From assembly GCA_965203215.1 (NCBI GenBank), contig CBDBBY010000001.1:4030001-4094000 (forward strand): a DNA stretch of 64,000 bases, read 5' to 3'. Positions 45,359-54,780 of the stretch are shown here, piece after piece (within the stretch, counting starts at the first letter, position 1; every line of letters begins with the position of its first letter). The notes beneath the pieces were generated by a model that saw only the letters and a program-made list of their open reading frames with translations, was not told the DNA's origin and made no database searches. Made by a program: the position numbers and the translations under genes. Origin of the DNA: CBDBBY01 sp965203215. Lineage in GTDB: Bacteria; Pseudomonadota; Alphaproteobacteria; Rhodobacterales; Rhodobacteraceae.

Positions 45359-46450
45359 TTACGCGTGGGTGCGCAATTTCTGGGGATCGTAAATCGGGCT
45401 GGCGACGATTGTCGCGGTGGTGTCGATGCCTTCGCCTGAAACAATCAATGCGGTTTCCGCATCAAGGTCCGGCCGCACATGCGCAAGGGCCAAAGATTTG
45501 CCCAAACGATGCGAATGGCAAGGGCTGTTGACCACGCCGACCGATTCACCGTTCAACGACAAGGTTTCGCCGCCTGCCACCATGTCGGAGTGATTTATGT
45601 CCAAACAGACGTTTTTGATCTTCCCGCTGCCCTTCGCGGCCATGACCGCCTCTTTCCCGCGGAAATCGCTTTTGGTCTTGCTGACCGTGAAGCCGAGACC
45701 GACCTCCCACGGAGTGTTGTCCTCGGTCATGTCGTAGCCGTAGAACAGGAGTCCCGCTTCAATCCGCACCTTGTCCAGCGCTGTGAAGGAGCAAGGCATC
45801 ACTCGGGCGTCGACCAGCTTGTCCCAGATGTCGGTGACGACCGGCCCGTCTGCGAATATCTCGTATCCGCGCTCGCCGGAGTATCCTGTGCGCGAGATCC
45901 GGCAGGCGTGGCCGAAGAGCGATGCAGGGGCGTGCTCGAAATATGCCAGTGCAGCAAGATCGATGTCGCAATGACCGTTCAGAATGTCCAAGGCGCCTGG
46001 GCCTTGCACGGACAGATCGTGCAGATCGTCGGCAAATTCCAGCGTCGCGTCGCGCCCGTCGGCCGAAGCTTCCAAGAGCGCCATCGTATCGCCCGACCCG
46101 TGCACGATCATCCATTCGCCGCTACCGTTGCAAGACACGATCGCGTCGTCGGCGATCCCGCCCCGCTCCGTGAGCACGCAAAGGTAGGCCGCTTTGCCGG
46201 GCGCAATCTTGGACATGTCCCGCGTCGTCAGGTGATCAAGAACGGCCTGCGCGTCGGGCCCGCGGACAAATACTTTTTTCAAAGGCGACATATCGAACAT
46301 GCCCGCCCGTTCGCGCACGGCATCATGCTCGTCGTTGGGATCGGTGTCATAGGTCCAGGCGGTTCCCATACCGTTCCAATCCTCCAGTCCGGAGCCCAGC
46401 GCGGCGTGGCGGCCGGCCAGGGCAGATGTGCGACTGAGTTCTTCGGTCAT
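45359..46450 (-). CDS. GcvT-like folate-binding aminomethyl/methyltransferase
   Basis: From ATG 46450 (AGAGGA ten bases upstream) the protein is 363 residues. It shows the GcvT/DmdA fold: MFDMSPLKKVFVRGPDAQAV, then SRTGYSGERGYEIFADG, and DKVRIEAGLLFYGYDMTEDN, where the folate-binding region lies. It differs from the true gcvT at 42266-43408. Relatives move methyl or aminomethyl groups from donors to tetrahydrofolate. It lies directly after an MttB-family methyltransferase gene (11-bp gap), suggesting the two form one demethylation system. Confidence 0.88.
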   Translation of the reverse strand: MTEELSRTSALAGRHAALGSGLEDWNGMGTAWTYDTDPNDEHDAVRERAGMFDMSPLKKVFVRGPDAQAVLDHLTTRDMSKIAPGKAAYLCVLTERGGIADDAIVSCNGSGEWMIVHGSGDTMALLEASADGRDATLEFADDLHDLSVQGPGALDILNGHCDIDLAALAYFEHAPASLFGHACRISRTGYSGERGYEIFADGPVVTDIWDKLVDARVMPCSFTALDKVRIEAGLLFYGYDMTEDNTPWEVGLGFTVSKTKSDFRGKEAVMAAKGSGKIKNVCLDINHSDMVAGGETLSLNGESVGVVNSPCHSHRLGKSLALAHVRPDLDAETALIVSGEGIDTTATIVASPIYDPQKLRTHA

Positions 46451-46461
46451 TTTTAGTTCCT

Positions 46462-48039
46462 CTAGTACCATTCGTCCGGCATTGAAGCTTTGCGCTGGTC
46501 CACGAACTCCGCGAGTGCGTCGCGGAGCCCGCGTTCCATCGGGGGCGCCTTGTAGTCGGCCAGCATCTGCCGCCATTGCGCAGAGGCGCGCTGGTCCGCA
46601 GTCAACGAGCCGTTTTCGGCCCACATTTCATAGGGGCCGGCCTCTGGAATCGTCGGCGCGAAGTTGGCCGACGCATAATGGCGCAGCGTGTGGCTGGTTG
46701 AGAGGAAATTCTCGCCCGGTCCGGCCTCAAGGTAAGCCTCGCGGCCGAAGGCTTCGTCATCGGTGTCGAACCCTTGCAGCATTTTGAGCATTGCGCCGCA
46801 ATGGTCGAGATCCATGATGAATTTTTCGTAGGACATAACAAGCCCGCCTTCGAGCCAGCCCGCCGCATGCCAGATCTGGTGGCTGCCGGACAAGAGCGTG
46901 GACCACATCGCTCCGGTGCTGTCCTGCATGGCTTGCCCGTCGGGCGCGTTGGCCGCGGTAATCTGTCCTCCGCCGGACCTGACCGGCACGCCCAGTCTCC
47001 GGCCGAGCTGGGACAGCGCCATCGTCGTCATATTGGCCTCGGGCGAACCGAAGGTCAGAGAGCCGGATTTCAGGTTCATGGTGGAGTGAAAGCTGCCGAA
47101 GACGACCGGGCATCCCGGCCTGACCAGTTGGGCGAGCGCTATGCCTGCCATCGCCTCGGACAATGTCTGCGCCGCCACGGCGGCGGGCGACAAAGGACCC
47201 ATTGCTCCGGCGAAGATCGCAGGCGACACGCAAACGCATTGGTTCGCCGCCGCATAGACGCGCAGCGCACCGGACATGGTGTGATCATAGATCAACGGGG
47301 AGTTCACGTTGATATTGGCCTGCATTACCGCATTGGCGTCCATGAAATCGCCGCCGAAGACCAATCTCGCCATGTCGATGGAGTCCTGCGCGCGTTCCGG
47401 CGATGTGACTCCACCCATGAACGGCTTCGTCGACAGCGTCAGATGCGCCAGCATCATGTCGAGGTGCCGCTTGTTCACCGGCACGTCCGTAGGTTCGACG
47501 ACCGTGCCGCCGGAATGGTGAAGCCATGGCGAGAGGTATGAAAGCTTCACGAAATTCCGGAAATCCGCGAGCGTGGCGTAGCGTCTCCCGTTCTCCAGAT
47601 CCGTGACGAACGGCGAGCCGTAGCCGGGCATCAGGACGACATGATTGCCGCCGAGAGTTGCCGTCTTGTTTTGATCGCGCCCGTGCAGTTTGAACTTCGA
47701 AGGCGCTGTCTTGCATAGCTCCCGAGCATGGCCCGGCGCGAACCGGACCCGATCGCCCTCGACGCTGGCTCCAGCCTCGGAAAATGTATCCAGCGCCGCT
47801 TGATCGCCCCGAAACTCGACTCCGATCTCGGACAGTATCCAATCGGCCTGATCCTCGATTCGCGAAAGGGCGGAGGCGGTCAGCAACTCGTAGGGTGGAA
47901 TTTTGCGCCCAATGAATGCAGGCGTTTCCGGGCGCGCGGCGTCGCGGTTCAAGCGGCCGCGGCGCGCCTTGCGGCGCCGCGCTTGGTCCATGCCGGCGTC
48001 GGGTATTTCCAATACAACCGCTCCGTCGCGAATTCGCAT
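46462..48039 (-). CDS. MttB-family (trimethylamine-methyltransferase-like) protein, non-pyrrolysine
   Basis: The 525-residue protein has the MttB barrel, with segments ILSEIGVEFRGDQAALDTFS, HLDMMLAHLTLSTKPFMGGV and GSGGGQI-like VRSGGGQITAANAPDGQAM. There is no in-frame amber codon, so it belongs to the non-pyrrolysine group, known members of which demethylate glycine betaine, proline betaine, carnitine and similar quaternary amines using a corrinoid protein. No corrinoid protein gene is nearby. Its partner here is a GcvT-like protein. Confidence 0.88.
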   Translation of the reverse strand: MRIRDGAVVLEIPDAGMDQARRRKARRGRLNRDAARPETPAFIGRKIPPYELLTASALSRIEDQADWILSEIGVEFRGDQAALDTFSEAGASVEGDRVRFAPGHARELCKTAPSKFKLHGRDQNKTATLGGNHVVLMPGYGSPFVTDLENGRRYATLADFRNFVKLSYLSPWLHHSGGTVVEPTDVPVNKRHLDMMLAHLTLSTKPFMGGVTSPERAQDSIDMARLVFGGDFMDANAVMQANINVNSPLIYDHTMSGALRVYAAANQCVCVSPAIFAGAMGPLSPAAVAAQTLSEAMAGIALAQLVRPGCPVVFGSFHSTMNLKSGSLTFGSPEANMTTMALSQLGRRLGVPVRSGGGQITAANAPDGQAMQDSTGAMWSTLLSGSHQIWHAAGWLEGGLVMSYEKFIMDLDHCGAMLKMLQGFDTDDEAFGREAYLEAGPGENFLSTSHTLRHYASANFAPTIPEAGPYEMWAENGSLTADQRASAQWRQMLADYKAPPMERGLRDALAEFVDQRKASMPDEWY

Positions 48040-48253
48040 AGGTTGAATTCACAAAACTGTTGCCGTCCGAATATCGAAATTTTCTCTTTGTGGCATCAAA
48101 ATTCTTGCGAGCCGCTCGAATGCCAGCAGCACGTCGGGCTTGCTCGCCGGAGCGAGTTCGTTTCGGGAACAACTGAGCCAGTTGCTCCGGATCAGGGCGA
48201 TGGCGGGATGAGCATTGCCGATCCTGCCGATTCACAATTTTGGCCGGTGAAGG

Positions 48254-49975
48254 CTACTGCTCGCAAGCGTATACTTGAGTGCCGTTCACGAACGTCTGCA
48301 GCACCAGCGTGTTATGGATTGAGGAGGGGTCGACTGCGCTAATGTCCTGATCCAGAACGATGAAATCAGCGGCTTTGCCTACCTCCAAGGAGCCGATCCG
48401 GTCTTCCGCCGCAAGCTGATAAGCGCTGCCCATGGTATAGCCGTAGATCAGCTGATCAACTGTCAGCGTCTCGTTGGCGTCCGGCAGCTGTCGCGCGCCG
48501 TCCAGCCCGGGCTGGGTGCGGGTCATTCCCACTTCAATCCCATGAAGCGGCGAGCTTTCGACCAGACCAACGCCCGAGGCCGGAAAGTCGCTTCCCATCG
48601 AGATGTGCAGACCTTTTTCGAACATCGAGCGGAAACGCATCATTCGCAGTGCGCGCATGTGTCCGACAAGGGCTTGCCAAGTGTCGAGCGAAGCGTTCAC
48701 ATCCTGCGCCCAAGGCGGCGAGATCTGAGCGACAACGCCGAGGTCTTTCATCCGGTCCATGTCGCTGTCCCTCATGAGCTGCAGATGCGTGATTGCATGG
48801 CGCGCGGTTCCATCGGGGCGCTCAGCTTTGACTTGTTCCAGGGCGTTGACTGCTTCAGTGGTCGTTCTGTCGCCGATCGCATGTATCATCACCGGTATGT
48901 CGGCTTGATCGATTCTGCGCATCATCGCCAACATCTCGTCTTGGGAGAAGACTACGCTGCCGTAGTGGGATCCGTCGCCGGAAAGATACGGTTCGTGGAG
49001 CGCAGCCGTAGAGGCCTCGATCGTTCCATCGTTTGAAATCTTAATGGCGTAGAAGTCGAACAATTCGCCGTCGTAAGCGGCCTGCTGACGCTGGAAGTCT
49101 TCGACGGCTGTTTCGGCATCCGCCTTGCTGAGCAGGTAGTGACTTGCAAAGTAGCGGACCGGCAGCGCGCCGGACATTTCCATCTCCAGCAACGCTGCAG
49201 CAGAGTTTTCGCCGCCCATCGGCACTCCCGCGTCGAAGACCGAAGTGATGCCGAGCATCGGAAGATTGGGCAGAAAATTCCGGTGCGCGGCCGTGAACTG
49301 CTCCTTGGTGTCGAGCCCCAGTACTTTGAGCGCGGGCCAGAACGCGTTGGCTTCCACCAGCCATCCGGTTGCGTTCCCATCCGCATCCCTCTTGTAGTAG
49401 TGCACTCCGGGGATCGGATCGGGCGTGTCGGGAGTGATGTTCAGGAGTTCCAGCCCCTTGGAGTTCACCCAAGCGCTGTGGGCATCGGAGGCGATCAGAT
49501 AAACCGGCCGGTCGCTGACCGCCCGATCCAGGAATGTCGCTTGCGGACCGTTCGGCGCGAAAGTCGACGGCGACCAACCGAAGCCGAGGATTGCGCCGTT
49601 GCCCGGATTGTCGGCAGCGAACTGCCGGACGGCTTTCAGAATCTCTTCAGGATCGTTGATCCCCACGAGCTGAGCGCCCGTTGACATCAAGCCTGCCACG
49701 CCCGGATGAAAATGCGATGAAATGAACCCCGGCATGACGAACCGGCCGCCCAGATCAATCATCTTCGTGTCGTCCGTCTTGAAGGCTTCGACATCGGAAA
49801 TATCGCCAATCGCGGCAATCTGTCCGTTCTCTACGGCCATTGCCTCCGCTTGCGGCTGCTCGGAATTCACCGTGTAGATATTGGCATTGGTATAGATGGT
49901 TTCCGCAGCCTGCATAGCGGTTGCCGCGCAAGCAACCGTCAGGCCTATGGATGACGCGACAAAAAGATGTTTCAT
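48254..49975 (-). CDS. Exported amidohydrolase (YtcJ-like metal-dependent hydrolase)
   Basis: From ATG 49975 the protein is 573 residues. It has a signal peptide (FVASSIGLTVACAATAMQAA) and an amidohydrolase barrel with ligands in FISSHFHPG, MIHAIGDRTT, and SMGSDFPAS. The C-terminal strand domain contains GSLEVGKAADFIVLDQD. YtcJ-type enzymes hydrolyse amides or related bonds; substrates are mostly unknown. A periplasmic location is likely. It follows the MttB gene on the same strand after 214 bp, but a functional link is not evident. Confidence 0.9.
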   Translation of the reverse strand: MKHLFVASSIGLTVACAATAMQAAETIYTNANIYTVNSEQPQAEAMAVENGQIAAIGDISDVEAFKTDDTKMIDLGGRFVMPGFISSHFHPGVAGLMSTGAQLVGINDPEEILKAVRQFAADNPGNGAILGFGWSPSTFAPNGPQATFLDRAVSDRPVYLIASDAHSAWVNSKGLELLNITPDTPDPIPGVHYYKRDADGNATGWLVEANAFWPALKVLGLDTKEQFTAAHRNFLPNLPMLGITSVFDAGVPMGGENSAAALLEMEMSGALPVRYFASHYLLSKADAETAVEDFQRQQAAYDGELFDFYAIKISNDGTIEASTAALHEPYLSGDGSHYGSVVFSQDEMLAMMRRIDQADIPVMIHAIGDRTTTEAVNALEQVKAERPDGTARHAITHLQLMRDSDMDRMKDLGVVAQISPPWAQDVNASLDTWQALVGHMRALRMMRFRSMFEKGLHISMGSDFPASGVGLVESSPLHGIEVGMTRTQPGLDGARQLPDANETLTVDQLIYGYTMGSAYQLAAEDRIGSLEVGKAADFIVLDQDISAVDPSSIHNTLVLQTFVNGTQVYACEQ

Positions 49976-50342
49976 CTTCGGCAACTCCGATTTCCCGCGG
50001 AGTGAATACGGTCTGATTCGACGCCGCGTAGGTTGCAGTTTCTGCACTCTGTTTACAGATGCTGGACGGACAATCATCGACGATCCTCTCGATCATCCTT
50101 CGGTTTCCAGTGAAGCCGGTTGCGGTTAAGCAATGAAGACAAACGCTGGCAACACAAAATTGAGTTACCGTATCGAAGGCATCGACCGAAAGCTGCCATT
50201 CCCAAGCGCAATGGAATAGCTGGCCATTGCGACGATTCCTCGAATGCTTGCGCGAAGCTCGAGTCATCAAGTTCGCAGAATGGAGCAGACCGGCGCGTTT
50301 TGCTGACCGGATCAGTCTGAATGAACGTGTTTGGAGCACAAA
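49976..50342. other. Divergent promoter region of amidohydrolase and methyltransferase genes
   Basis: This 367-bp stretch separates two divergently transcribed genes. No coding sequence is recognised and no clear operator was found. Confidence 0.5.
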
Positions 50343-50942
50343 ATGAACTGCGAATTGCTGATCGATCTTCACAAGGACAATGCCCGGCAAGGTCCAGGCA
50401 GCGAAGACCATACGAAAATGGCAATTGCGCTTTCAGGGTTGTCGAGAGCACCTGAAAAATTGCGAATTGCCGATATTGGGTGCGGAACCGGCGCGTCGAC
50501 CCTGGTGCTTGCCGAAAATCTCGATGCGGAAATTGTCGCCGTCGATTTGCATTCGGACTTCTTGGAGATTTTGACGGACCGGGCCGCGAAGCAAGGGCTG
50601 GCGGATGGGATCAGGACGCTGGCCTGCTCCATGGACGACTTGCCGTTCGAGGAAGGCAGCCTTGATACCATTTGGGCCGAGGGCGCGGTCTACAACATGG
50701 GTTTCGGTCGCGGCATTGCTTATTTCAAGCGTTTCCTGAAGCCCGACGGCATATTGGCCGTCTCGGAAATCACATGGCTGGCGCAAAGCCGTCCCGATGA
50801 ACTCACAACCTACTGGACCGACATGTATTCGGAAATCACCACCGCAGCGGATAAAATCAGACGTCTTGAAGACAATGGTTTCGTTTTGAAAGGATACTTC
50901 CCTGTGCCTGCATCTGGGTGCATCCTATTTTCGTTGGATTGA
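50343..50942 (+). pseudogene. Class I SAM-dependent methyltransferase, 5' part (gene split by insertion)
   Basis: From ATG 50343 the frame encodes a Rossmann methyltransferase: motif I is IADIGCGTGASTLVLAENLD, followed by VAVDLHSDFLEI and LPFEEGSLDTIWAEGAVYNM. The native sequence ends at 50915 in GYFPVPAS. The frame then runs nine codons into the inserted element. The C-terminal part continues at 61933 (CWIDNYYDPLLARFSTFM). The two flanks share the direct repeat CCTGCATCT at 50907-50915 and 61924-61932. The truncated protein lacks roughly the last 60-70 residues. Confidence 0.9.
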
Positions 50943-51025
50943 GAAAGGCGAAGTGCGGCATGTCGAAAGCGGGCCGCCGCTTTGCTCGCCGTAGGACGGC
51001 GCCTTGAACAGCAGGGAGCGCGCCA

Positions 51026-51820
51026 ATGACCGAACTCATCGACCGCATCAGCGCCGCCATGGTCTGCCTGAAAATGCCGTGCGCGCTCAAAGTGCTCAAC
51101 CACACGCTGCAGCGGCTCGAGCAAGGCGAACTCACCGCCGTCAAAGCAATCGACGCCCTCCTCATCGGGGGTTGTGCCCTGCGCGAAACGAGAAGAATCG
51201 ACATCGCCCTGCGAACCGCGAAACTCCTTCCCGTCAAAACGGTCGAAAGCTTCGACTTCGCTTTCCAGCCATCCGTCGACCGGGAGAGAATAGCCGCTTT
51301 GGCCCAGTTCGACTTCATCCGGAGACGCGAAACCGTCCACTTCCTCTGACCGCCCGGCACCGGAAAGTCCCACCTCACAACAACCCTCGGCGCCGCCGCC
51401 GTCAAAGCCGGACGCCAAGGGCAGCTCGCCGAAAAACCCGGGGCAGTTCACTTCTTCGCGCGGGTCGCGCTGCTCATCGTCGATGAAATCGGTCGCCCGC
51501 CCATCTCCAAGGGCGGCGCAAGCCTGTTCTTTCAGATCGTCAATGCGAGTTGCGAAAAAGGCGCGATGATCCTCACCTCGAACAGAAGCTTCGCCGAATG
51601 GGGCGACATCTTTGGAGCCTCCTTTGGAGCCTCCGTCGTAGCGACGGCCCTCCGCGACCGGCTCCATCACGCAGTGGTCGTCCGAACCGAAGGCGAAAGC
51701 TACCGACTCCGGGAACACGCCGACCTCATTCCCGAACGTGTCCGCGCCAATGCGCCAATCACGCCGCCATCTCCAAAAAAACGAGGGCGGCCCAAAAAGG
51801 AGACCCGTATCGACGACTGA
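51026..51820 (+). pseudogene. istB pseudogene (degenerate IS21 copy)
   Basis: The frame starts MTELIDRISAAMVCLKMPCA and resembles istB at 32996-33832 closely. It hits TGA at 51347-51349 directly before PPGTGKSHL, lacks the segment between VKAG and RQGQLAEK, and has a small duplication (GASFGA). It ends KKRGRPKKETRIDD. A short istA tail (VGRRLEQQGARQ) precedes it. It is non-functional. Confidence 0.88.
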
Positions 51821-51889
51821 GTTGGCTCGTCGCCAAAACTTCAAACTTCTGTATCTCAACCATGATATTGCGTTCCCGGGGCGGTGCCG

Positions 51890-52225
51890 GCCGGCCGACC
51901 TTCCGATGCACACTATGCTGGACAACTACTCAGCCAACAAGCACGAGGCCGTCACAGACTGGCCGAAGGATCACCGCCGATGGACCTTCCATTTCACACC
52001 GACCCCCTGCTCGTGGGTGAACGCCGTCGAGGGCTTCTTCGGGAAGCTGGCCCGCCGTCGGCACCGGCGCGGCGTCAACGATTCCATCAAGTATCTCAAG
52101 TGGTCGATTTTGGACTTCATCGCGCTACACAACGAGAAGGAGGCAAATCCGTTCAAATGGACGGCGGGTCCGAGGCGGCTCGTCGCCTCCCGCCAGAGAG
52201 GGTATCAAAAGATTGCGACTGACCA
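51890..52225 (+). pseudogene. IS630-family transposase C-terminal fragment
   Basis: The plus-strand frame encodes MLDNYSANKHEAVTDWPKDH, then WTFHFTPTPCSWVNAVEGFF and ARRRHRRGVNDSIKYLKWSI. This is the last third of the IS630 DDE domain with the D (LDNY) and E (NAVEGFF) catalytic residues. The N-terminal two thirds are missing. Confidence 0.85.
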
Positions 52226-52431
52226 ACAAAAGCACCCGGCCCGCCGACGCGAATTTTTCGGAATCGCTTATCCGAACTCGCAGCCTCGACCTTCGTTCGA
52301 GTCAACGATTTGCGCCCGTTGGCTTTCGCGGTCCGCGCGCTCATCGGGCGCCAGTATCTACATTCGCCAACGGAACTCAGGATATGGGAAACCCCGGCCA
52401 TCCATTCATCAAAAACTTGCGACAATATGTT

Positions 52432-53874
52432 TTATTGTATATCCGCTTCGTCTGGTGCGGATTTATGCCAATCGGTGCGAAATTGAATCGCCGATGCTAT
52501 TTCCAGAAGTCTATAGTCTGATCCAGCGACACCCATAATCATGACGCCAATCGGCAGCCCATTATCGTCCAATCCACACGGAATCGAAACTGATGGGGCC
52601 CCCGTGAAATTTGCTATCCAAGCCAAGCTGGTCATCGCGTCCTGAGACGATATCTCAAAATCCTCTATTCGTACGACAGTTTGGCCTAGCCTTGGGGCGG
52701 TGACGGGAAGTGTCGGCAATATCAAGCAGTCTACATCAGAAAAGTTTATTTCGAATAACTCATTGAATCTCGTGCGGTACTGCTGGGCATTCAGATATGT
52801 AACAGCCGATAGACATCTACCAGCCTCAAGCTGGACGCGCACATTTTCCGAATAGTCATCAGCTTGATTTTCCAAAAAATGGGCATGGTAAGTAGCGGCT
52901 TCCGAGTGGAGGATAACCTTCCACGCCGTAAATCCAGATTCCACACCATCAATATTTCGTTCTTCGACGGCTGCGCCTTCGTTCTCGAACAGTCGTGCGA
53001 CTTCACCGACAGAGCGAGCAACACTTTCCGACCAAATCAACCCTGCGCCTTTCAATACAGCAATCTTCAATTCGGAGAGCTTGGTCCGTCTACCCCCTAG
53101 GTCCAGAGAATTGGCTGCCGTCAACCTTAAGGAGTTATTTTCTGACATCACCTTCAGAAGAATTGCCAAATCTTCGGCGGAGCGGGCCATGGGTCCCGGG
53201 ACATCCAGCGACCATGATAAAGGCAAAACGCCGCGTCCGCACAAACGACCGTATGTCGGCTTGATGCCGCAAACCCCGCAGGCCGCGGCCGGTATGCGTA
53301 CCGACCCACCAGTGTCACTTCCTAAAGAGGCCGGTACGACACCGGTGGCGAGAACGGCAGCGGAACCACCACTCGACCCACCTGTGATATGTCGTGGATT
53401 CCACGGATTTCTCGTTGCCCCGAACGCAGATATCTCGTTTGTTGCTCCATATGCCCATTCGTGCATGTTGGTTTTACCAAACACGATTGCACCTGCTTGT
53501 CGCAGTCTTGCTACCACGGTAGCGTCGATACCTGCAGGCCGCTTCATATCAACTTTTGAACACGCGGTCGTCGGATAATCCATCGTCAAATAATTGTCTT
53601 TTATTGCAATGGGTATTCCATGAAGCGGACCGTTAGATCTGCCCTGCGCCAAGTCGTGATCATGTGCATCGGCTTGCTCAAGTATCCGTGCGGCATCTAG
53701 TGCCACAAATGCATTAGTCGTAGTTTGACTACGTTCCGAACGGGCGATGCAAGACTCTGCCAACTCTCGAGCCGAGATTTCTCGTTTCTGGATGAGGCGA
53801 CTGAGTTCAACTATTCGACGCACTTCTTTGATCTGTTTAGCCATGGTTGCCTCCTGAACCGCAGTATGTTTCAC
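52432..53874 (-). CDS. Amidase (amidase-signature family)
   Basis: The 480-residue protein has the full Ser-cisSer-Lys triad: K92 in GIPIAIKDNY, S167 in ITGGSSGGSAAV and S191 in GSDTGGSVRIPA. Relatives include indoleacetamide hydrolase, AtzE and general amidases. The ATG overlaps the stop of a 63-residue gene by four bases (ATGA); an internal start at 53844 is also possible. Beside an importer and a flavin amino-acid oxidase it may hydrolyse an amide produced or imported locally. Cytoplasmic; no signal peptide. Confidence 0.93.
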   Translation of the reverse strand: MKHTAVQEATMAKQIKEVRRIVELSRLIQKREISARELAESCIARSERSQTTTNAFVALDAARILEQADAHDHDLAQGRSNGPLHGIPIAIKDNYLTMDYPTTACSKVDMKRPAGIDATVVARLRQAGAIVFGKTNMHEWAYGATNEISAFGATRNPWNPRHITGGSSGGSAAVLATGVVPASLGSDTGGSVRIPAAACGVCGIKPTYGRLCGRGVLPLSWSLDVPGPMARSAEDLAILLKVMSENNSLRLTAANSLDLGGRRTKLSELKIAVLKGAGLIWSESVARSVGEVARLFENEGAAVEERNIDGVESGFTAWKVILHSEAATYHAHFLENQADDYSENVRVQLEAGRCLSAVTYLNAQQYRTRFNELFEINFSDVDCLILPTLPVTAPRLGQTVVRIEDFEISSQDAMTSLAWIANFTGAPSVSIPCGLDDNGLPIGVMIMGVAGSDYRLLEIASAIQFRTDWHKSAPDEADIQ

Positions 53875-54062
53875 CCACCTGAATCATTGGAGGGAACAAA
53901 TCGTACAGCAGGTTCCGCGTAGGAAAGGCCGCCTTGCGCATCGAAATCATCGCATACTGTATTCAAGATAGCGATAACTCCATCTTCGGCCTCTGGTTCG
54001 AGATCGGGATATCCCATTTGTCTCCGGTACGCTCTAAGTGATTCTCGCGTCCAAATTTTCAT
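53871..54062 (-). CDS. Small protein coupled to the amidase, possibly an AtzG-like partner
   Basis: The 63-residue protein reads MKIWTRESLRAYRRQMGYPD, then DGVIAILNTVCDDF and ends EPAVRFVPSNDSGG. Its size, helical make-up, C-terminal EPA-x-x-F-x-P and position directly before an amidase with an ATGA overlap recall AtzG/DUF4089 proteins, which form a complex with AtzE-type amidases. The similarity is weak by eye, so the assignment is tentative. Confidence 0.55.
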   Translation of the reverse strand: MKIWTRESLRAYRRQMGYPDLEPEAEDGVIAILNTVCDDFDAQGGLSYAEPAVRFVPSNDSGG

Positions 54063-54081
54063 CTAGCTTTCCTTTGCATAT

Positions 54082-54780
54082 TCACACAGCGAGCAATTCA
54101 TGGATCAAGTCTGTATCATTCAACAGCAAATCCTTGGTTGTTTCTCGTGCGATCATACCTTGATCCATGATGTAGACTCGTTGTGCGAGAGAGAGACAAA
54201 AATCAAGGTTCTGTTCCGCTACAATAATCGTGAGATTGTGCTGTCGTAGAAGAGTACGAAGCGTATCAGCGATATCATCAACGATTGATGGTTGCACTCC
54301 TTCTGTCGGTTCGTCAAGCAAAAGCACTTTCGGGTCTATTGCCAGCGCTCGCGCAATTGCAAGAATTTGTTGTTGTCCGCCGCTAAGTCCGCCAGCCAAG
54401 GCATTGGCCTTTTCCGCCAAGATCGGAAAATCAGAAAGCGCGCGCTCAATCGCTTTTTTATGGTCTTTCCCACAAGCAATTGCCGGAACAGCGATGTTCT
54501 CGGCAACTGTAAGTCTTGGGAAGACGAAGCGACCCTGCGGGACATAACCAAGCCCGTTCCGCGCCCGATTCGCAGCATCGTCGGGAAGCACTCTGCCATC
54601 CAAGGAAAGCGAGCCGCCGAAAACATTGACAAGTCCCATGGCGTACTTCAAAAGCGTCGTCTTGCCTACACCGTTGCGTCCAAGAAGAGCAACGATCTCG
54701 CCACTATCTGCGCGCATGGATGCATCTCGGACGATGATCGTCTTCCTATATCCGCAGGTGGCATTGATAATTTCAAACAT
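54082..54780 (-). CDS. ABC importer ATP-binding protein, LivF type
   Basis: The 232-residue ATPase has Walker A LLGRNGVGKTTLLKYAMG, signature LAGGLSGGQQQILAIARALA and Walker B VLLLDEPTEGVQPSI. The EGVQPSIV wording is typical of LivF/UrtE-type subunits. It overlaps the fused permease-ATPase gene by eight bases. The next gene in the operon is the small amidase partner, which ties the transporter to amide metabolism. Confidence 0.94.
   Translation of the reverse strand: MFEIINATCGYRKTIIVRDASMRADSGEIVALLGRNGVGKTTLLKYAMGLVNVFGGSLSLDGRVLPDDAANRARNGLGYVPQGRFVFPRLTVAENIAVPAIACGKDHKKAIERALSDFPILAEKANALAGGLSGGQQQILAIARALAIDPKVLLLDEPTEGVQPSIVDDIADTLRTLLRQHNLTIIVAEQNLDFCLSLAQRVYIMDQGMIARETTKDLLLNDTDLIHELLAV

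Noticed and set aside
46462..48039. Pyrrolysine-containing trimethylamine methyltransferase
   Set aside because: The MttB frame has no in-frame TAG, and the nearby residues follow the non-pyrrolysine pattern.
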